Assembly: GCA_019914995.1 (NCBI GenBank)
Contig: CM034136.1
Span: 2,743,270-2,807,269 of the forward strand
From: Acanthochlamys bracteata
Lineage: Eukaryota > Streptophyta > Magnoliopsida > Pandanales > Velloziaceae
DNA: 64,000 nt
Direction: 5' to 3'
The position numbers were made by a program, and so were the translations under genes. This document shows positions 11,101 through 22,810 of this stretch, in pieces (the first letter of the stretch is position 1; each line of letters begins with the position of its first letter). The notes under the pieces are model-generated. The model ran no database searches. It was not told where the DNA came from and saw only the letters and a program-made list of their open reading frames with translations.

Positions 11101-12654
11101 GTATGGAAAGACACTTATGCAGTGAGTTGAATACAAATATACCCCAGCAGACACTTCAATAAAAGCAAAATTTTATTCGGTAACACTGATAGAAAACTAT
11201 CATATTCTTGAAGTATCAAATCACTAGATTTTCTGTAGAATTACCTAGAAAAATCGGTTATAAATAATTACTATATACATCATTCATATACTTAAATCCC
11301 TTAAATGAAAGCTCATAAATAGAAGGAGAGTTAGCAAATTGCTATCAAATTACTTTTGAATATGATCCCCCTAGATTACTTTTGCATTTAAAGAACTCAT
11401 AAGCTAGTGTTAGTTGCATGATATACTTGCTCAAGTATCAAGGCCTTATTTTATAACCTGTAGTCAGCCTTTTGTACATTTAACAGGGGCCTCCTTTTGC
11501 AAGAGGAGATTAAGGGAGACCTGAATATCCTAATGAGCTGTCTAAATGGTGTAAATAGACGCGTCTTTAGCACTACAAGATGTAATAGATGATGGAAGTA
11601 TTATATGTCCATGCATATAAAATTGGGCTAAATTATAGCCTTAGTCATATCTATAAAGCAATTCACTCTGAGCTTTCAGTAATATTGTAAAACAATTAGA
11701 GAACATGTAAAAGAATCCTATTCATTCTCACAAAAAGTATGCTAGGCATCCTAGGCAAGAACAACTTAGCACAAATAATAATGATGATATACAATTGAAA
11801 ATTTCCAGTTTCATTGATATCCCACCATGTTTCAAGCATATTTTGAAGTTTATTCGCAAATAAATGATGTGAAATACTTAATTCAATGTTTATATCAGTT
11901 GATCACATACCGTAAGAAGTGGTTTGCCTTCCGGCCGTTGCAGCAGTTGTTGATGCAGTTTCTCAGCACCATATACCTACAGCAAAGAAGTTTTAGAACT
12001 TCCTCAAAGTGCCCTCTGCAAATTCTTTCTTAGATTAGAGATAGAAAATGCTGGAGGCAGAGAGCCAATTTACCTGAACCTGATTGAGCCCATGCATAAA
12101 TACATGGCAAGCATTCCCGATCACAGGAACAGCAACTGCTTGAAGCATTCTAATTATAGTTGAATCATCCATTGCTCCAACATACTTATCAACTACATCC
12201 ACAGAGCATCAACACCTTGATATACATTCAACATAACTATCACGAAACCTAACATTAACTGAGTGACCAAATTCGCTTCTGTATAGCAACAATTTGAAGG
12301 AGGCATGATCGTTCACGAGAGAGAGAGAGAGTAGAGATTGAGAAGGTTACCACGCTTGCGATAAAACCGCAGAGAAGAAGATCGAGCGGGTGGAGAAGGA
12401 GATTGGTCTACTAAGATGGCACGTAAGCGGTCGGCCCATCGTCCGAGTGCCGCGGAGTAGTAATCACTTCGGTCCGCAGACTCGGACTTGGCCCAGCGGC
12501 GGTGCCGATCGACCGCGACATGAAACCTGTCTCGGATCTGAAGCTGCAACGCACGCGCATGTTCCGCCCACGTACCGGCGCCACCGGCACTGCTGCTCGC
12601 AGCAGCCGCAGTCTTCCATCTCTCGGCCAGCGCAGCCGCCGCCGCCGCCGTCAT
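8193..12654 (-). CDS. TAZ: Tafazzin-like phospholipid/glycerol acyltransferase, 7 exons, 480 aa
   Basis: Seven exons join in frame with GT-AG introns: 12654-12351, 12192-12074, 11976-11911, 11098-10901, 10200-10082, 8916-8811 and 8723-8193 (TGA). The protein matches the long plant tafazzin-like class (Arabidopsis At3g05510 type). The N-terminus is Ala-rich (1-30), followed by a basic RDRFHVAVDRHRRWAK segment. The acyltransferase domain has the HX4D motif NHVASMD (His167-Asp172), RNLRWTLCATDRCFKNP, and the substrate-binding FPEGS (247-251) with SKRGVG. The C-terminal exon includes VGDPIHLDD and KVDWEAFGM. The family transfers acyl groups between phospholipids and lysophospholipids (cardiolipin-type remodelling). 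The exact substrate is not shown by the sequence. The open frame and complete motifs indicate a functional gene. Confidence 0.93.
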
Positions 12655-12780
12655 CTGTCGAGAACTATAGAGAGCTCTGTTTCGCTCTGAACAACAGGAG
12701 GGCGAGAGAGAGAAGAGAGAGCAGAGAGAGAGAGAGGCGGAAGTGATCCCGGTGTTCTGGAAAACAGATGGAGCGACTTT
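12655..12780 (-). promoter_or_regulatory. 5' UTR of the tafazzin-like gene with GA/CT tract
   Basis: The stretch upstream of the ATG at 12654 contains a dense GAGAGA tract (about 12700-12738), read as CT-rich on the gene strand. Such pyrimidine-rich leaders are common at plant core promoters. No clear TATA box was found. Confidence 0.4.
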
Positions 12781-13779
12781 GAGTTGAGAGAGATTAACGG
12801 AGAAAGGGCAGCGTATTACAAGATTGGTCCAATTACAGGAACTTCGGAGTTATGAAGTTCAAAGTTAAACATTGTTCTGCAAAACGTTTACAAGAGGTAG
12901 TGCTCATCCGCCTGATCGTGCGCTGAGGGTTCTAGATTGCGATCGTGGACAAATTCTGTGCTGGGAAGTAATGTAGCAAAACATAATCTAGCAAAGTATA
13001 ATTCTCTCTGTTTTCATACTCTATTTTCAAAGCATAATTCAGTTCTTTTCGCTATCTCATACTGCATTCTCAGCACATGCTTCTAAATTTGTCAACCTTT
13101 TAAACACATTAATCAACAAAATTAAAACCATATAACTATATATATCAATCAAATTGTTCCAATGAATAACAATTCTTATCAAATTACTCAAAGTATTGAT
13201 CAATTAGAATAACTGAAATCAGAAAAATATTCTCAATAATACTTTGTCATTCACCAACAAATAAACACAAAATCAGTAAAATCACTTAAGACACTTAAAA
13301 AAATAATTATGATCCGTGTTCAGCTCCCAGAACTTGCAATATATAACATAGAAATGCTCATATGAGAAGTACCTGCAAAAGCATGGTTCTATCAGCTTCA
13401 TAAAAGGCCTATACGGATACATCTAGAGATCAGGTTTCTAGTAGGTTGAAATTGTTTGGTGTGTGCTACTTAACAAGGCTTAAACATGCTGATATATTGA
13501 AAGGAGAAAATACCAAATCAAATCTCCCTCCAGCAAGCTTAACATGTTGACCACATATTTATATTCACTTACAAGTCATTTACATTCATGGATATCATTC
13601 ACAAAAGTTACATTTATGGATTCACATACCTGCTCATCGATCATCACGCGAGCTTCGGCAAGCTCTCCAGCAACAAGTTTAAAAAAAAATTGTTGAACTT
13701 GTTAAAAGATTTTAAAAAGCATAGAATGTTAAAAGAGTAATGCTGCAACAAAAACATTTAAAAATTTTTACTTGAAATT
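12781..13779. other. Intergenic region, nothing identified
   Basis: About 1 kb of AT-rich DNA upstream of the acyltransferase gene and left of the MULE-related block. No coding or repeat structure was recognised. Confidence 0.4.
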
Positions 13780-14340
13780 TGCTTGTCGATCGACGTTCGA
13801 GCGCTCTGACCGACAGCAATGAACAGTGGCGAATTCTGAAATTGAACGCGTCAGAAGGCATAGAAAAATGAGAAAATTAGAAATTAACAGTTGGTTACCC
13901 TAAAATCGATCGTCGGATGGCGAACGAACTGTCCGACCGCGACGAACGAATTAGAACTAATAGCGGGAAAGTCAGAAATTGAAGGTGCTAGACGGCATAG
14001 AAGGAAGAGAAGAAGAAAAATTGAAAGTTCGTTAGCCCTAATTTCGATCGTCGTTCGGCGAACGAGCGCTCCGGCCTGACGAACAAAACTCTATGGTTTG
14101 AAACGGAAAAGGAAAAAACTGAGAGGGATTAAACAAAGCAGAAGAAGAAGAGAAAAAATTGAACCAGTGTAGGGGAAGAATGAGGCACGGCGGCGAGAAA
14201 TCGGCGCCGGGGAAGGAGCTCGCAGCGAGCTCGGGACGAAGGAAGAACAAGAGAAAAACATTACGAAGGAAAGAATGAAATGCAGCGCGTGAGGGAGTGA
14301 AGGAAAATTTATATGAATGAAATGCAGCATACCTCATTGT
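13780..14340 (+). mobile_element. MULE-related terminal module, two to three diverged sub-units
   Basis: GC-richer DNA with a repeated block of the form TCGATCGTCG....GGCGAACGA.C..TCCG, seen at about 13790, 13905 and 14040. The same layout (T-rich, then TTCGATCATCGG, then GAACGCTCCGATCGCG, then a purine-rich GAAGAAG tract) occurs in the right arm of the Pack-MULE near 22000, and more loosely near 18810. I infer that this is an eroded MULE terminal region. It is not a gene. Confidence 0.4.
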
Positions 14341-14989
14341 CCAGTGAGCTCAATAGTTTCTTGTTGGTTTCTCTGTCGTTGTACACATTTGTATTTGAAT
14401 AAGAAAATAAATTGAGCACAGAACAACACTAAGCAGAGAAAACACATAACAAGCTTAGTAGAGGTCATTTTTGTCATTTCTTATTTAGGCACTTTTGTTT
14501 TGAGTGGGAGAGAGCTGATAACGTGGGAAACAGAGAAGGCTCTCTATTTTGTTGTTCTGCCCTCTATTCTTTGGTGTTCTGTTTATCTGTTTTAGTAATA
14601 AGCAAGAAAATAAATTAGATTTCTCTTTTTGTTCTTATTCTTCCTCTTGCATCTAAACTACTACACCAGGTCTAACTAGTTCAACAGTATTATATGAAAT
14701 ATTTTGGCACTTCTCTTCCATTCAATAACATTTGTATTTAAAATTTATTGTCTTGTATTATTTTCTTTGAAATTTTGTAGGTTTCGAGGCTGGATCTTCT
14801 TCTACCAACACCAAACATAGTAAATGACAATCTCAAGCCATCGTGCTTAGGGATGACATCTATAAGTTTAGAAAATGCAAATAAATTTATATAAATTATG
14901 GAAAAGTCGAGGGGTTTAGCGCAATGACTCAATCTATGCAAAAGATTCTTGCTCATTCAGACGAAGTCACTATTTGTCAAATAATTTGT

Positions 14990-17015
14990 GACCATTTTGG
15001 AAATCATAAAGGACATCGAACTCAAAAAAATATACGAGGAAACTGAAAAATCAGTACAGAACAAAAAAAACACAATCATAGCCAAATACGGGTGTCTTAC
15101 AACAATGAGGATGAGAAAGCAACCTAGTGAATTGTGGGAAGTGGTGAGTCATGAAGGCTAGCACAATCACAATCTAATTAGTCCGGCAAAAGGAACGCGT
15201 ATGTCTGTTTGCAGAAATATGCCCATAATCTAAGAATTTGATTGATTTTTTTCGGGATGAAGGTATACATGAGGCTAAGATTGCGGATATACTTGACGGA
15301 CCTTAATATGGTTTTGATAATAGAGATTGTTGGAACCATTTGTGTCCCTCGAAGGAGTACAAAAAGCCTATCAGTGGTAATGCCACCGCAACACTTAACT
15401 TTTTTAAGAGAAGAAGTATAGAAGATCCAAAGTTTTCTTATGCGACACAGATTAATGAAGACTTAAGAGTAATCAATTTTTTCTGGGTAGATGGGAGGTC
15501 ACATATTCAATAATTTTATTTTGGTGATGTTGCATTTTTTGTCATCACTTACCGCAAAAATGTTTATGAAATGTCATTTGCTCCATTTACTTGAATTAAC
15601 TACTATAACATGTCAATTTAGCTTGGCTGCGCACTATATTTGGATGAGACTAAAGAATTCTTTTGGTGACTTTTTGAAACATAGCTTGCAGTTATAAGGG
15701 GACGTGCTCTATCTTCAATCATCATACATCAAGATAGAGCTATAACTGCAAGCGTTGTTAAGGTACTCCCAAATACACAATATTGATTTTATTTATGGTA
15801 TATTACGAAAAAATTTGCTGAAAAATTTTCGCATATTTATTTCAAGCAGTCAAAATTCAAAAAAAAAAATCAAATCGTGTATTCGGGAAACTTTTAATCT
15901 TACCACATTTGAAACAAGGTGGAAGCAATTGACGTGTACATATAAGTTGCAGGAAAACGAATAGCTATTAGCAATATACGCGATTCGATAAAAGTGAGCA
16001 CCCATATGTCATTTGAATATTTTTGTGCCGGTACTAATACTACTGGGCGTTCCGAAAATATAAATAGAATTTACAAGAAGTTTTTGTATCCTATAATAAC
16101 TCTTCGAGAGTTTGTGTTGAAGAATGGGAAATATTTAAGTAAAATTATTGAGAAAGAAAAAAAGAGGATTATGTGTCTAGACACTTATGTCGCATTGTAG
16201 AAAGCAACTCCGGTATTTTAAAAAGTGCAGTAAAATTATATACGAGAAATATGTACAATAAGTTTAAATAGGAATACGAGAAATCTCAGTCTCAGTAAAT
16301 CTTGCATGATGATAAAAAGAATAGTGATGAATACACGATTTATATTAATGTCTCGAGTGGAAGATGATCGACGGAAGTGAAATGTAAACTTTAATCCAGC
16401 AAAAAGAAAAGGCAACTATGAATACAAATTTTTTGAGTTTATGTGGATTCCTTTTGGATATCTTGTGAAGGTCTTTTAGAGTCGAAATATAAAAATACCC
16501 GATCGTTTTGTTTTGCAGTGATAGAGAAAATGTGCCAATAAATACAGAAATAAGTATGATGGAGGTTCGATAAGTGGTCATGATAATGCTGAGTTATTGA
16601 GGACTATCCAACTCCAGATAGATTTCAACCAAATAGTTTATAAAATTGCTGAAATCGATGAATGATACAAAATCTTATTACAAACATTGGAAGAAACAAC
16701 GGTGAAGCTTAAGGAAGTAAGGAAGACTATTGATCAGGATAAGATTCCAGTCATCCATTCATGTATGCACAATGAGAATTTACAAGACTTAGTTGATGTC
16801 TCATAACTGTTGCTTTTAAGTTCCAACATATCACAGACAAATGAAGGAAATAAACAAGGAAAGACTTTAAGGGTAACATTAGAATAAAAGAAGGTTTGGA
16901 GAAAGCCACTGCAAGAGCCAAAGCGAAGGCAGACCGAAGATGTGTGTACTGTAACAAATCGAGTGTCAAACATGATAAACAAAATTATCCTGATAATCCA
17001 AAATATAAAGACTAA
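14990..17015 (+). pseudogene. Decayed MULE transposase of the FAR1/FHY3 (Jittery-like) type
   Basis: Translation in shifting plus frames gives blocks in family order. Around 15130 is SHEGSHNHNLISP, the end of the FAR1 DNA-binding domain. At 15390-15490 come LNFFKRRSIEDPKFSYA and NEDLRVINFFWVDGRS, the start of the MULE transposase domain. At 15720-15830 is HQDRAITASVVKVLPNT followed by an LW.I..KKFAEKF block. At 15905 is TRWKQL and at 16030 TTGRSENINRIYKKF. Near 16945 is a CVYCNKSS zinc-knuckle remnant (C-x2-C, then H). Many stops and frameshifts make it non-functional. The family moves Mutator-like elements by cut-and-paste, and FAR1/FHY3 are domesticated relatives. Confidence 0.85.
15684..15753. 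repeat. Short inverted repeat inside the MULE transposase remnant
   Basis: GCTTGCAGTTATA...GCTCTATCTT is followed within 30 bp by its reverse complement, AAGATAGAGCTATAACTGCA. The left arm has a 9-bp insertion. The right arm lies in the transposase frame (DRAITAS), so the left arm looks like an inverted copy of it. Confidence 0.7.
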
Positions 17016-17204
17016 GATAAGTAAGTTTAGTCATTTGCTTAGTTTTAATTCCTAAAGAGTAAATTTTTTTATTAAGATTTTGGCATTTATCATCGCGTTC
17101 GTACTTGCTACTTACTGGTATAGATGATTCCGAAGACAAAGATAAAAGTGGAGCTGAAGATATTGAAGATTTAGACTTATCTACTTGACTAGAGTAGGAT
17201 GATG

Positions 17205-18130
17205 AATGTGGCATTTGGAACTACAATGAGCTCTAAAGCTCACTGAAATTACTTAAGTTGTATTGTATTAAAAAAATAAGATAATTTGTTATGTTCAATT
17301 TGTTCAAGCTATATTACTCACTGTTGTTTAAATAATTTTGTTTTTGACTGGATTATAGACGGAGACTAGTGAGCTCACTGGTCGAAAACCAGCGAGCTCA
17401 TTGGCCAGTGAGCTCACTAAAATCAGTGCTCACTGGACAGTGAGCTATGCTATGCTAGCTCAATGTTAGAAAAAAAAAGATTTTGTTAAGTTGCATTATA
17501 AAAAAAATTATTATGTTCAATCTATTTAAACAACATCATACAACTTTGATAAAAAAAATTTAAAAATAAAATTTATTTTGGTTGGACTAGCCAATGAGCT
17601 CACTCGTCAGAGACCAGTAAGCTCACTAGACAGTGAACTCACGAGACAGTAGTTTTGCTAGCTCACTAGACAGTGAGCTATGCTATGCTAGCTCACTGGC
17701 TGCAGCCAATTAGTTTGCATAACTGAATGTTAGAAGAAAAAGATTTTGTTAAGTTGCATTGTAAAAAAAAATTATTATTACGTTCAATCTATTTAAACAA
17801 TATCGTACAACTCCGAATAAAAAAATTTTAAAATTAAAATTATTTTGATTGGAGTGAGTCCGGTAAGCTAACTCGTCTAAGACTAGTGAGCTCACTAGCC
17901 ACAAATGAGTAAGCTCACTAGTAGCTGACTAGTGAGCTAAGGGAACTCACTGGTCCTGCCAGTGAGTTATGTGTCCCACTGCAAGCCATAAGCATAGCTC
18001 ACTGTCATGTATTCCCTTATCAGTGAGGTATGCATCTACCACTAGCAAGCATTCATCTAGTAGAAGATAGCTCACTGGTCTATACTCACTCCACATTCAT
18101 ATACACAGCTCACTGCTGTCCTTATACTTC
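17205..18130. repeat. Array of AGCTCACT-type motifs with ~230-265 bp higher-order units
   Basis: The motif AGTGAGCTCACT or its halves (AGCTCACTGG, CCAGTGAGC) occurs over twenty times in both orientations. It is embedded in larger direct repeats that share GTTAAGTTGCATT, ATTATTATGTTCAATCTATTTAAAC and a TATGCTATGCTAGCTCA block. Anchors at 17254, 17486 and 17749 give periods of 232 and 263 bp. A single further motif occurs at 14343. Dense subterminal motifs of this kind usually act as transposase binding sites, and the array lies directly downstream of the transposase remnant. Confidence 0.8.
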
Positions 18131-18689
18131 ACATTTAAACATTGACAATATTCTCATTATCTTAATATATTCTCATTCACAATCACATTCACATATGACA
18201 CATTAGATACTAGAGAATTATAATCATATTTCATTCATAACACAAGTTTGTAAAAAAATGTTACATTACAGTCATAACTAAAGCTACAACCTTGAATTAC
18301 ATTACAAGTTTACGACACTTAGAGCTACATTCATATATACACAACAGGCACAATTTGCAGCCTACATTGCCTTCATAGTCTACATTACAGCAATAGACCC
18401 ACTACACCAACAAACATTTATTCATTGCCGAAGAACATAAAAAACGAAAAAAAAAAACAAAAGACACAAGAAATAATTAGTAGTAAGCTCCAGAGCCATT
18501 CAGTTGCATCGGATGAGCTCCAGAGTAGAAAAAAGCCGATGACCTCTTCTATATGTGCCATTGTCCTATAAACAGAGAAAAGATAAAAAAAATAGAAGTT
18601 TAATGAAATTAATCACTGAAATGAAGATACTTTCAATTAAAAGGTTGCAACTGCAAATGAATCTCCCCTTGCCCTGGCTCCGGTTACGG
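18131..18689. other. Inner part of the decayed MULE, nothing coding
   Basis: AT-rich sequence between the motif array and the right-end module. I see no recognisable protein or RNA gene. Confidence 0.4.
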
Positions 18690-19235
18690 ACTGCACCTAC
18701 ACAGAACACGAATTTGAAAAAATCGTCTTCAACGATGCTCGAGCTTGCAATTAATGAAATTGTTGTGAAGAATAGGAGGAGGAGGAGAAAAAAAAGAAGA
18801 CAATTTTCTTACCCGATTTGACGCTCATCGGCCAGCACGGGAGGGTTCCGCCGCTGTCGGATTTCTTGAGCACTGCGAAAAAGGAGATATTGAACCTAAA
18901 ATTGAACGAAGCAGAAGAAAGTAGGCTTCACTGAGTTAAGTATTCCATAGGATCCCTCCGATCGCCGGCTCGGAGCAGCAATGGAGAGGTTGGATCCAGA
19001 GCAGAACTAAGAAGGGGGAAGGGGTTAGGGAGGAGAGAAATGAAGGTAAAAATGAAAACAAAACACATGTTATATTGTATAAGGGCACGCAAAATTATGA
19101 GCGTGCCCTTACATAATATTTACGTAAGGTACCGAATATAGACCGTCTGATCTTGATCGGATGGTCCATATTTGATGTGCGCGATGTGTGTGCACAGTAA
19201 TTTGTGTGCGCACATCGTACTCAATATATATATAT
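18690..19235 (+). mobile_element. Right-end module of the decayed MULE
   Basis: A purine-rich stretch with GGAGGAGGAGGAG, then a GC-rich block, then a terminal region with TTTACGTAAGGTACC and GACCGTCTGATCTTGATCGG. The last matches the outer part of the Pack-MULE right arm (GACCGTTAGATCGTGATCCG, about 22311). It includes an 11-bp perfect hairpin at 19080-19111 and a second imperfect hairpin near 19170-19215. No matching left end was found, so the parent element is truncated or rearranged. Confidence 0.5.
19080..19111. repeat. Perfect 11-bp hairpin near the MULE end
   Basis: TAAGGGCACGC and its exact reverse complement GCGTGCCCTTA are separated by 10 nt. It lies within the terminal module of the decayed MULE and is not followed by a T-run, so it is not a terminator. 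Confidence 0.7.
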
Positions 19236-20579
19236 AATATGGGTAGGGATATGCACACGTGATGTTATGGTCCTTCGGATCACGATCTGATGGTCAGATT
19301 TTATACCGCGATTTAGCATTTACGTAACTAATGTAAAGGGCCAATGTTGTCAAATCATATCAAAAATTTTCTTTTCCTTGTTTCTTTTCTTTCAAAATTT
19401 TTCTCTCTTCTTCCTCACATTCTTCCCACAGCTGGCAAATCACATGCTACTCGCCACTGTTTAAGTTTTTCTTATTTCCTTCTCATTCCTTTTATTATCT
19501 CTGAATTTTTCATCTTTTTCTCCGCTGTGAACCTTAAACACGAATTTCGTTTGTCATTGGCCGACGATCGAACTATGAGCTACAATCGTTAATTTCTCTT
19601 CTCCTTCTATTCCTTCTATCATCTTCAAAATTCTGCTTTCGTCACCCTAATTCCTAATTCATTCGTCGCGGCATGCCGACTTTTGATTTTCTGTTTACTT
19701 TTTGGGATTCTATTTTTATCACTAAATTTGTTGTATTTGTGTGTTGTATTTTGAATGTATTAGATTTTGTTTATTTTTCTTAATAGAAAGGTGTTGAATT
19801 ATTGTTTTTGTCCATATTGAGCAATGTCGCAATTTATTTGGTAGCATTGAGAGATTTATCTAATTAGTGAAGGCTGGAAGGGTACTTTTAGCATTCTTAA
19901 GAATTGTTGTGTTGTTTTTATAAACAGTAAAATTAGCGTAAGAGCTTGTTGATAAGAGATGTTTGATTTTTCTGGATGGATTCGCAATGCCTTTGTACAA
20001 AGTTTGTAATCATACACAAAAAAATAGAATAATTAATCTTATGCACTTATCTTCTGGCAGTCAATATCCACAGCAGTATGGTTGTGTTCATATCTGAGAA
20101 TCTTGTACAGAGCTAGTTATTGAAGTGTGTTTCTCAAAAACAGTGTGATATTACTGTAAGACGGTTCTATGTTACCAATGTTGAGTACTAATGATGATCT
20201 TTAGCTGTGAAATTATGATTCAACTTTCATGAAACAAGCTTGTTGTAGAAGTATTAAAATGAATACAAGCTTAAGTCACACAAGTCCTGTTTGGAACTCT
20301 TTCCCTCTTTCTACAGGTATAGAATAAAGAATCACTAAATGAAAGCATCACAGACCACATTCACATTCTAAAAACATTCACATTGCGCAAAAGACATTCA
20401 CATTGATTAACAACTGGTGAAGCTATTATAGTTTCAACTTTCTATTTATATACAAATCAACACTCCATCAATGTTGAAGCTATTTACAACTTCAAGTACA
20501 TGAAACTACAATGTTAGTCTCAATACAAATCTCAACAAGACCTGATGAGGCCCATATTGAATCTAAAACAACAACATTC

Positions 20580-21709
20580 CCCATCAGCAAGAAGAGGAGC
20601 TGATTTCTAAGCGGTAACACCAGGCGGAAGTAAAGAATCAACATGCAAACCAAAAAATGGCTTTTACATCTTTAAGAGCACCCTCCTACAGCATAGAGTA
20701 AGTGCTAGCTTTGCCTTCTTCTCCTGGTTGAAAAACAAGCTTCACAATATCAATGAGAGGAAAGCCAAGTCCAAATAAATACCCAATTAAGGAGCTAACT
20801 AAAACTAAAATCATATGCTGTATACATGTCTCATACTCTCACATAACCCATAAGCTATAGGCTGGTCCAATCATGCATTTTGAGAATATACCTTCAAGTC
20901 ATCCTTTCATTGTTGAAGTAACTTAGCTGCTACAAGAAGCATTATTACATGAGCATCATATCCACAAGCTGCATTTACCATCTTGCTTGCTCTTATGCTC
21001 CCAAGCTACAGGGCGTTTGGCATTGCTTATTCTAAAAGCATATTTTTAATTTTTAATTTTATATTTTTCAATACATCTTTTGTAAGTATTTAAAAATTTA
21101 GAAAGTATAGAAAAATTCTACGTAGTAAGATCTTTTTATTGTATATTTTTATTATTTTTTAAAGTAAAAAAAAAATTAGTTTCTCAAAAAGGCAAAAAAT
21201 TTTTCCATTTTACATAAGCTTCATTTCAAAAGCACTCCCAAAGCTCTTCAATGAAAAAATATATTCAGATATGTACCAACATCATCATTTAATAATAATT
21301 CTTCCAAAGTAAGTACCTAAATCAAAGCCAATTCTCCTTCACATAACAAGCATGCGACATCCAACAACAAGATTGGAACTTGACAATTGACTACATCTCA
21401 ATTTTTTAACTTTTAGCTTTCTAGGACATAATAAACTAGTTCTCCTACACGTAATAATCCAATTATCCAACAATAATATTTTCAATATCATTGTTGAAAG
21501 ATGGGACTTTTATCAGAAAGTCCTGCTCATGAAATCATTTCAACATAATCTCAAACAAATTCATAGGAATAATTGAATTCAACAACAATCGTTTCCAATC
21601 TAAAATCACAAACCTGCAAAGGGAGCATCCTGAGACTAAAATCCAGACCCAATATTGCAACAACTCTAGTCTTCGATAGGCCATGATACTCAATTCCAGC
21701 CTTCGCTAA
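20580..21709 (-). pseudogene. Captured fragment of an ILR1/ILL-type IAA-amino-acid hydrolase
   Basis: Three decayed exons lie in correct order inside the Pack-MULE. Exon a (21709-21614) reads LAKAGIEYHG, KTRVVAILG and MLPLQ, ending at a GT donor. Exon b (about 21010-20892) reads VAWEHKSKM, then CGYDAHV and LLVAAKLLQQ, ending DDLK at a GT donor. Exon c (about 20750-20580) reads IVKLVFQPGEEG, EGALKDVKAIF, then after a frameshift FGLHVDSLLPPGVTA. These match the M20D amidohydrolases that release auxin from amino-acid conjugates. In-frame stops, a frameshift and loss of the metal-ligand context around the HACGHDAH motif (now NAACGYDAH) make it non-functional. Introns are retained, so genomic DNA was captured rather than cDNA. 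Confidence 0.8.
21011..21245. repeat. MITE-like element, GTTTGG-family copy 2
   Basis: A 235-bp AT-rich element. Its left end GGGCGTTTGGCATTGCTTAT and right end AAGCACTCCCAAAGC form imperfect inverted repeats. It shares the internal blocks AGAAAAATTCTACGTA and TTGTATATTTTTATTATTTT with the copy at 60739. It sits in the captured hydrolase intron of the Pack-MULE, so it arrived after or with that capture. Confidence 0.7.
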
Positions 21710-22365
21710 ATAGATAAACCTCTCAATTCTACCAATTAAAATTGCGACATTGCTCTTTCAACATGGACAGAAACAACAATTCAACCCCTTCCTCATAAGA
21801 AAAATATACAAAATCTAATACACTCCAACAATAGGACACGAAGACGACAAATTCAGTGATAAAAAACAGGACACCAAAAAGTAAACAGAAAATCAAAAGT
21901 TAGATGGCCGTGATGTACGAATTAAAAATTATGCGACGAAAGTAGAATTTAAAAATGATAGAAGACATATAAGGAGAAGAAGAGAAATTAACAAATAGTA
22001 GCTCGCATTTCGATCATCGGCGGCGATTGAACGCTCCGATCGCGATGAAGAAATTTGAGTTTACGGCTCATGGTGGAGAAAATGATGAAAAATTTGGAAG
22101 AAATTAAAGGGAAGAGAAGGAAATACGAAGATTTGAAACAACGGCATGGAGGCCAGCTACGGAAAGAACGAGTAGAAGAAGGCTCGGCAGTTGAGTGCGA
22201 AAAAAAAGAGAAATTTTGAAGAAAAAGAAAAAAAGAAGAGAAATTTTTTACATGAGTTGACAATGTTATCCCTGCACATTACGTAAATGCTAAATCGCGA
22301 AATAAAATATGACCGTTAGATCGTGATCCGACGGCTCATAACATCATGAGCATAAAGTCCTAATG

Positions 22366-22810
22366 TATCACATCCTAATGCTCAACCTTTATAAGCACAC
22401 TCTCTTTATAAGTACTTTGGGGCACTATTTTTCTAATTTTTGGACAGTAAAATTTTGAAATCTAATCTTCACCGTTAAATATGACATAATTTTAACTCAA
22501 TTGAATTATGAATTAATCTTCATCTGACTTTCGCCGTCGTCAGATATGAACCGGAAGATGTCACCATCTTTCCTTCTCACAATCAATTGGATATTACCTA
22601 GATCTCTCATCAGGACATCCTATAGATTCAATCCAACAGATCCCATTTTCTTTTCTTTTTTTTTGTTGTTTTTTTCCTTTCATCTTTAACTAGATCTCTT
22701 CGATTGAATATAACAAAAACGTTCACAAAATTATTTAGCTCAGTACTTGCTTGATCAACTCACAATTGAATTATAACTAGCTCTCAGACATAGATTACCA
22801 AGAGAACGAC
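22366..22810. other. Intergenic region, nothing identified
   Basis: AT-rich sequence between the Pack-MULE and the next MITE. No feature recognised. Confidence 0.4.

Larger units (their letters stand above)
19240..22365. mobile_element. Long-TIR Mutator-like element (Pack-MULE)
   Basis: Two inverted arms of about 600-700 bp (19240-19890 and 21690-22365) match through most of their length. Shared blocks include TGATGTTATG, CGCGATTTAGCATTTACGTAA, TTGATTTTCTGTTTAC and CAATGTCGCAATTT. Long TIRs of this size are typical of Mutator-like elements. The interior carries no transposase but does carry decayed exons of an IAA-amino-acid hydrolase, which makes it a Pack-MULE. A 9-11 bp target duplication could not be fixed because the outermost bases have diverged. 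A MITE is inserted in the interior at 21011. Confidence 0.85.

Noticed and set aside
13891..14337. Arg- and Phe/Ser-rich open frames in both strands
   Set aside because: They arise from purine-rich MULE terminal sequence and show no protein family features.
17205..18130. A possible CRISPR-like array of short repeats
   Set aside because: The motifs are irregularly spaced, in both orientations and in a plant nuclear MULE context. There is no repeat-spacer structure.
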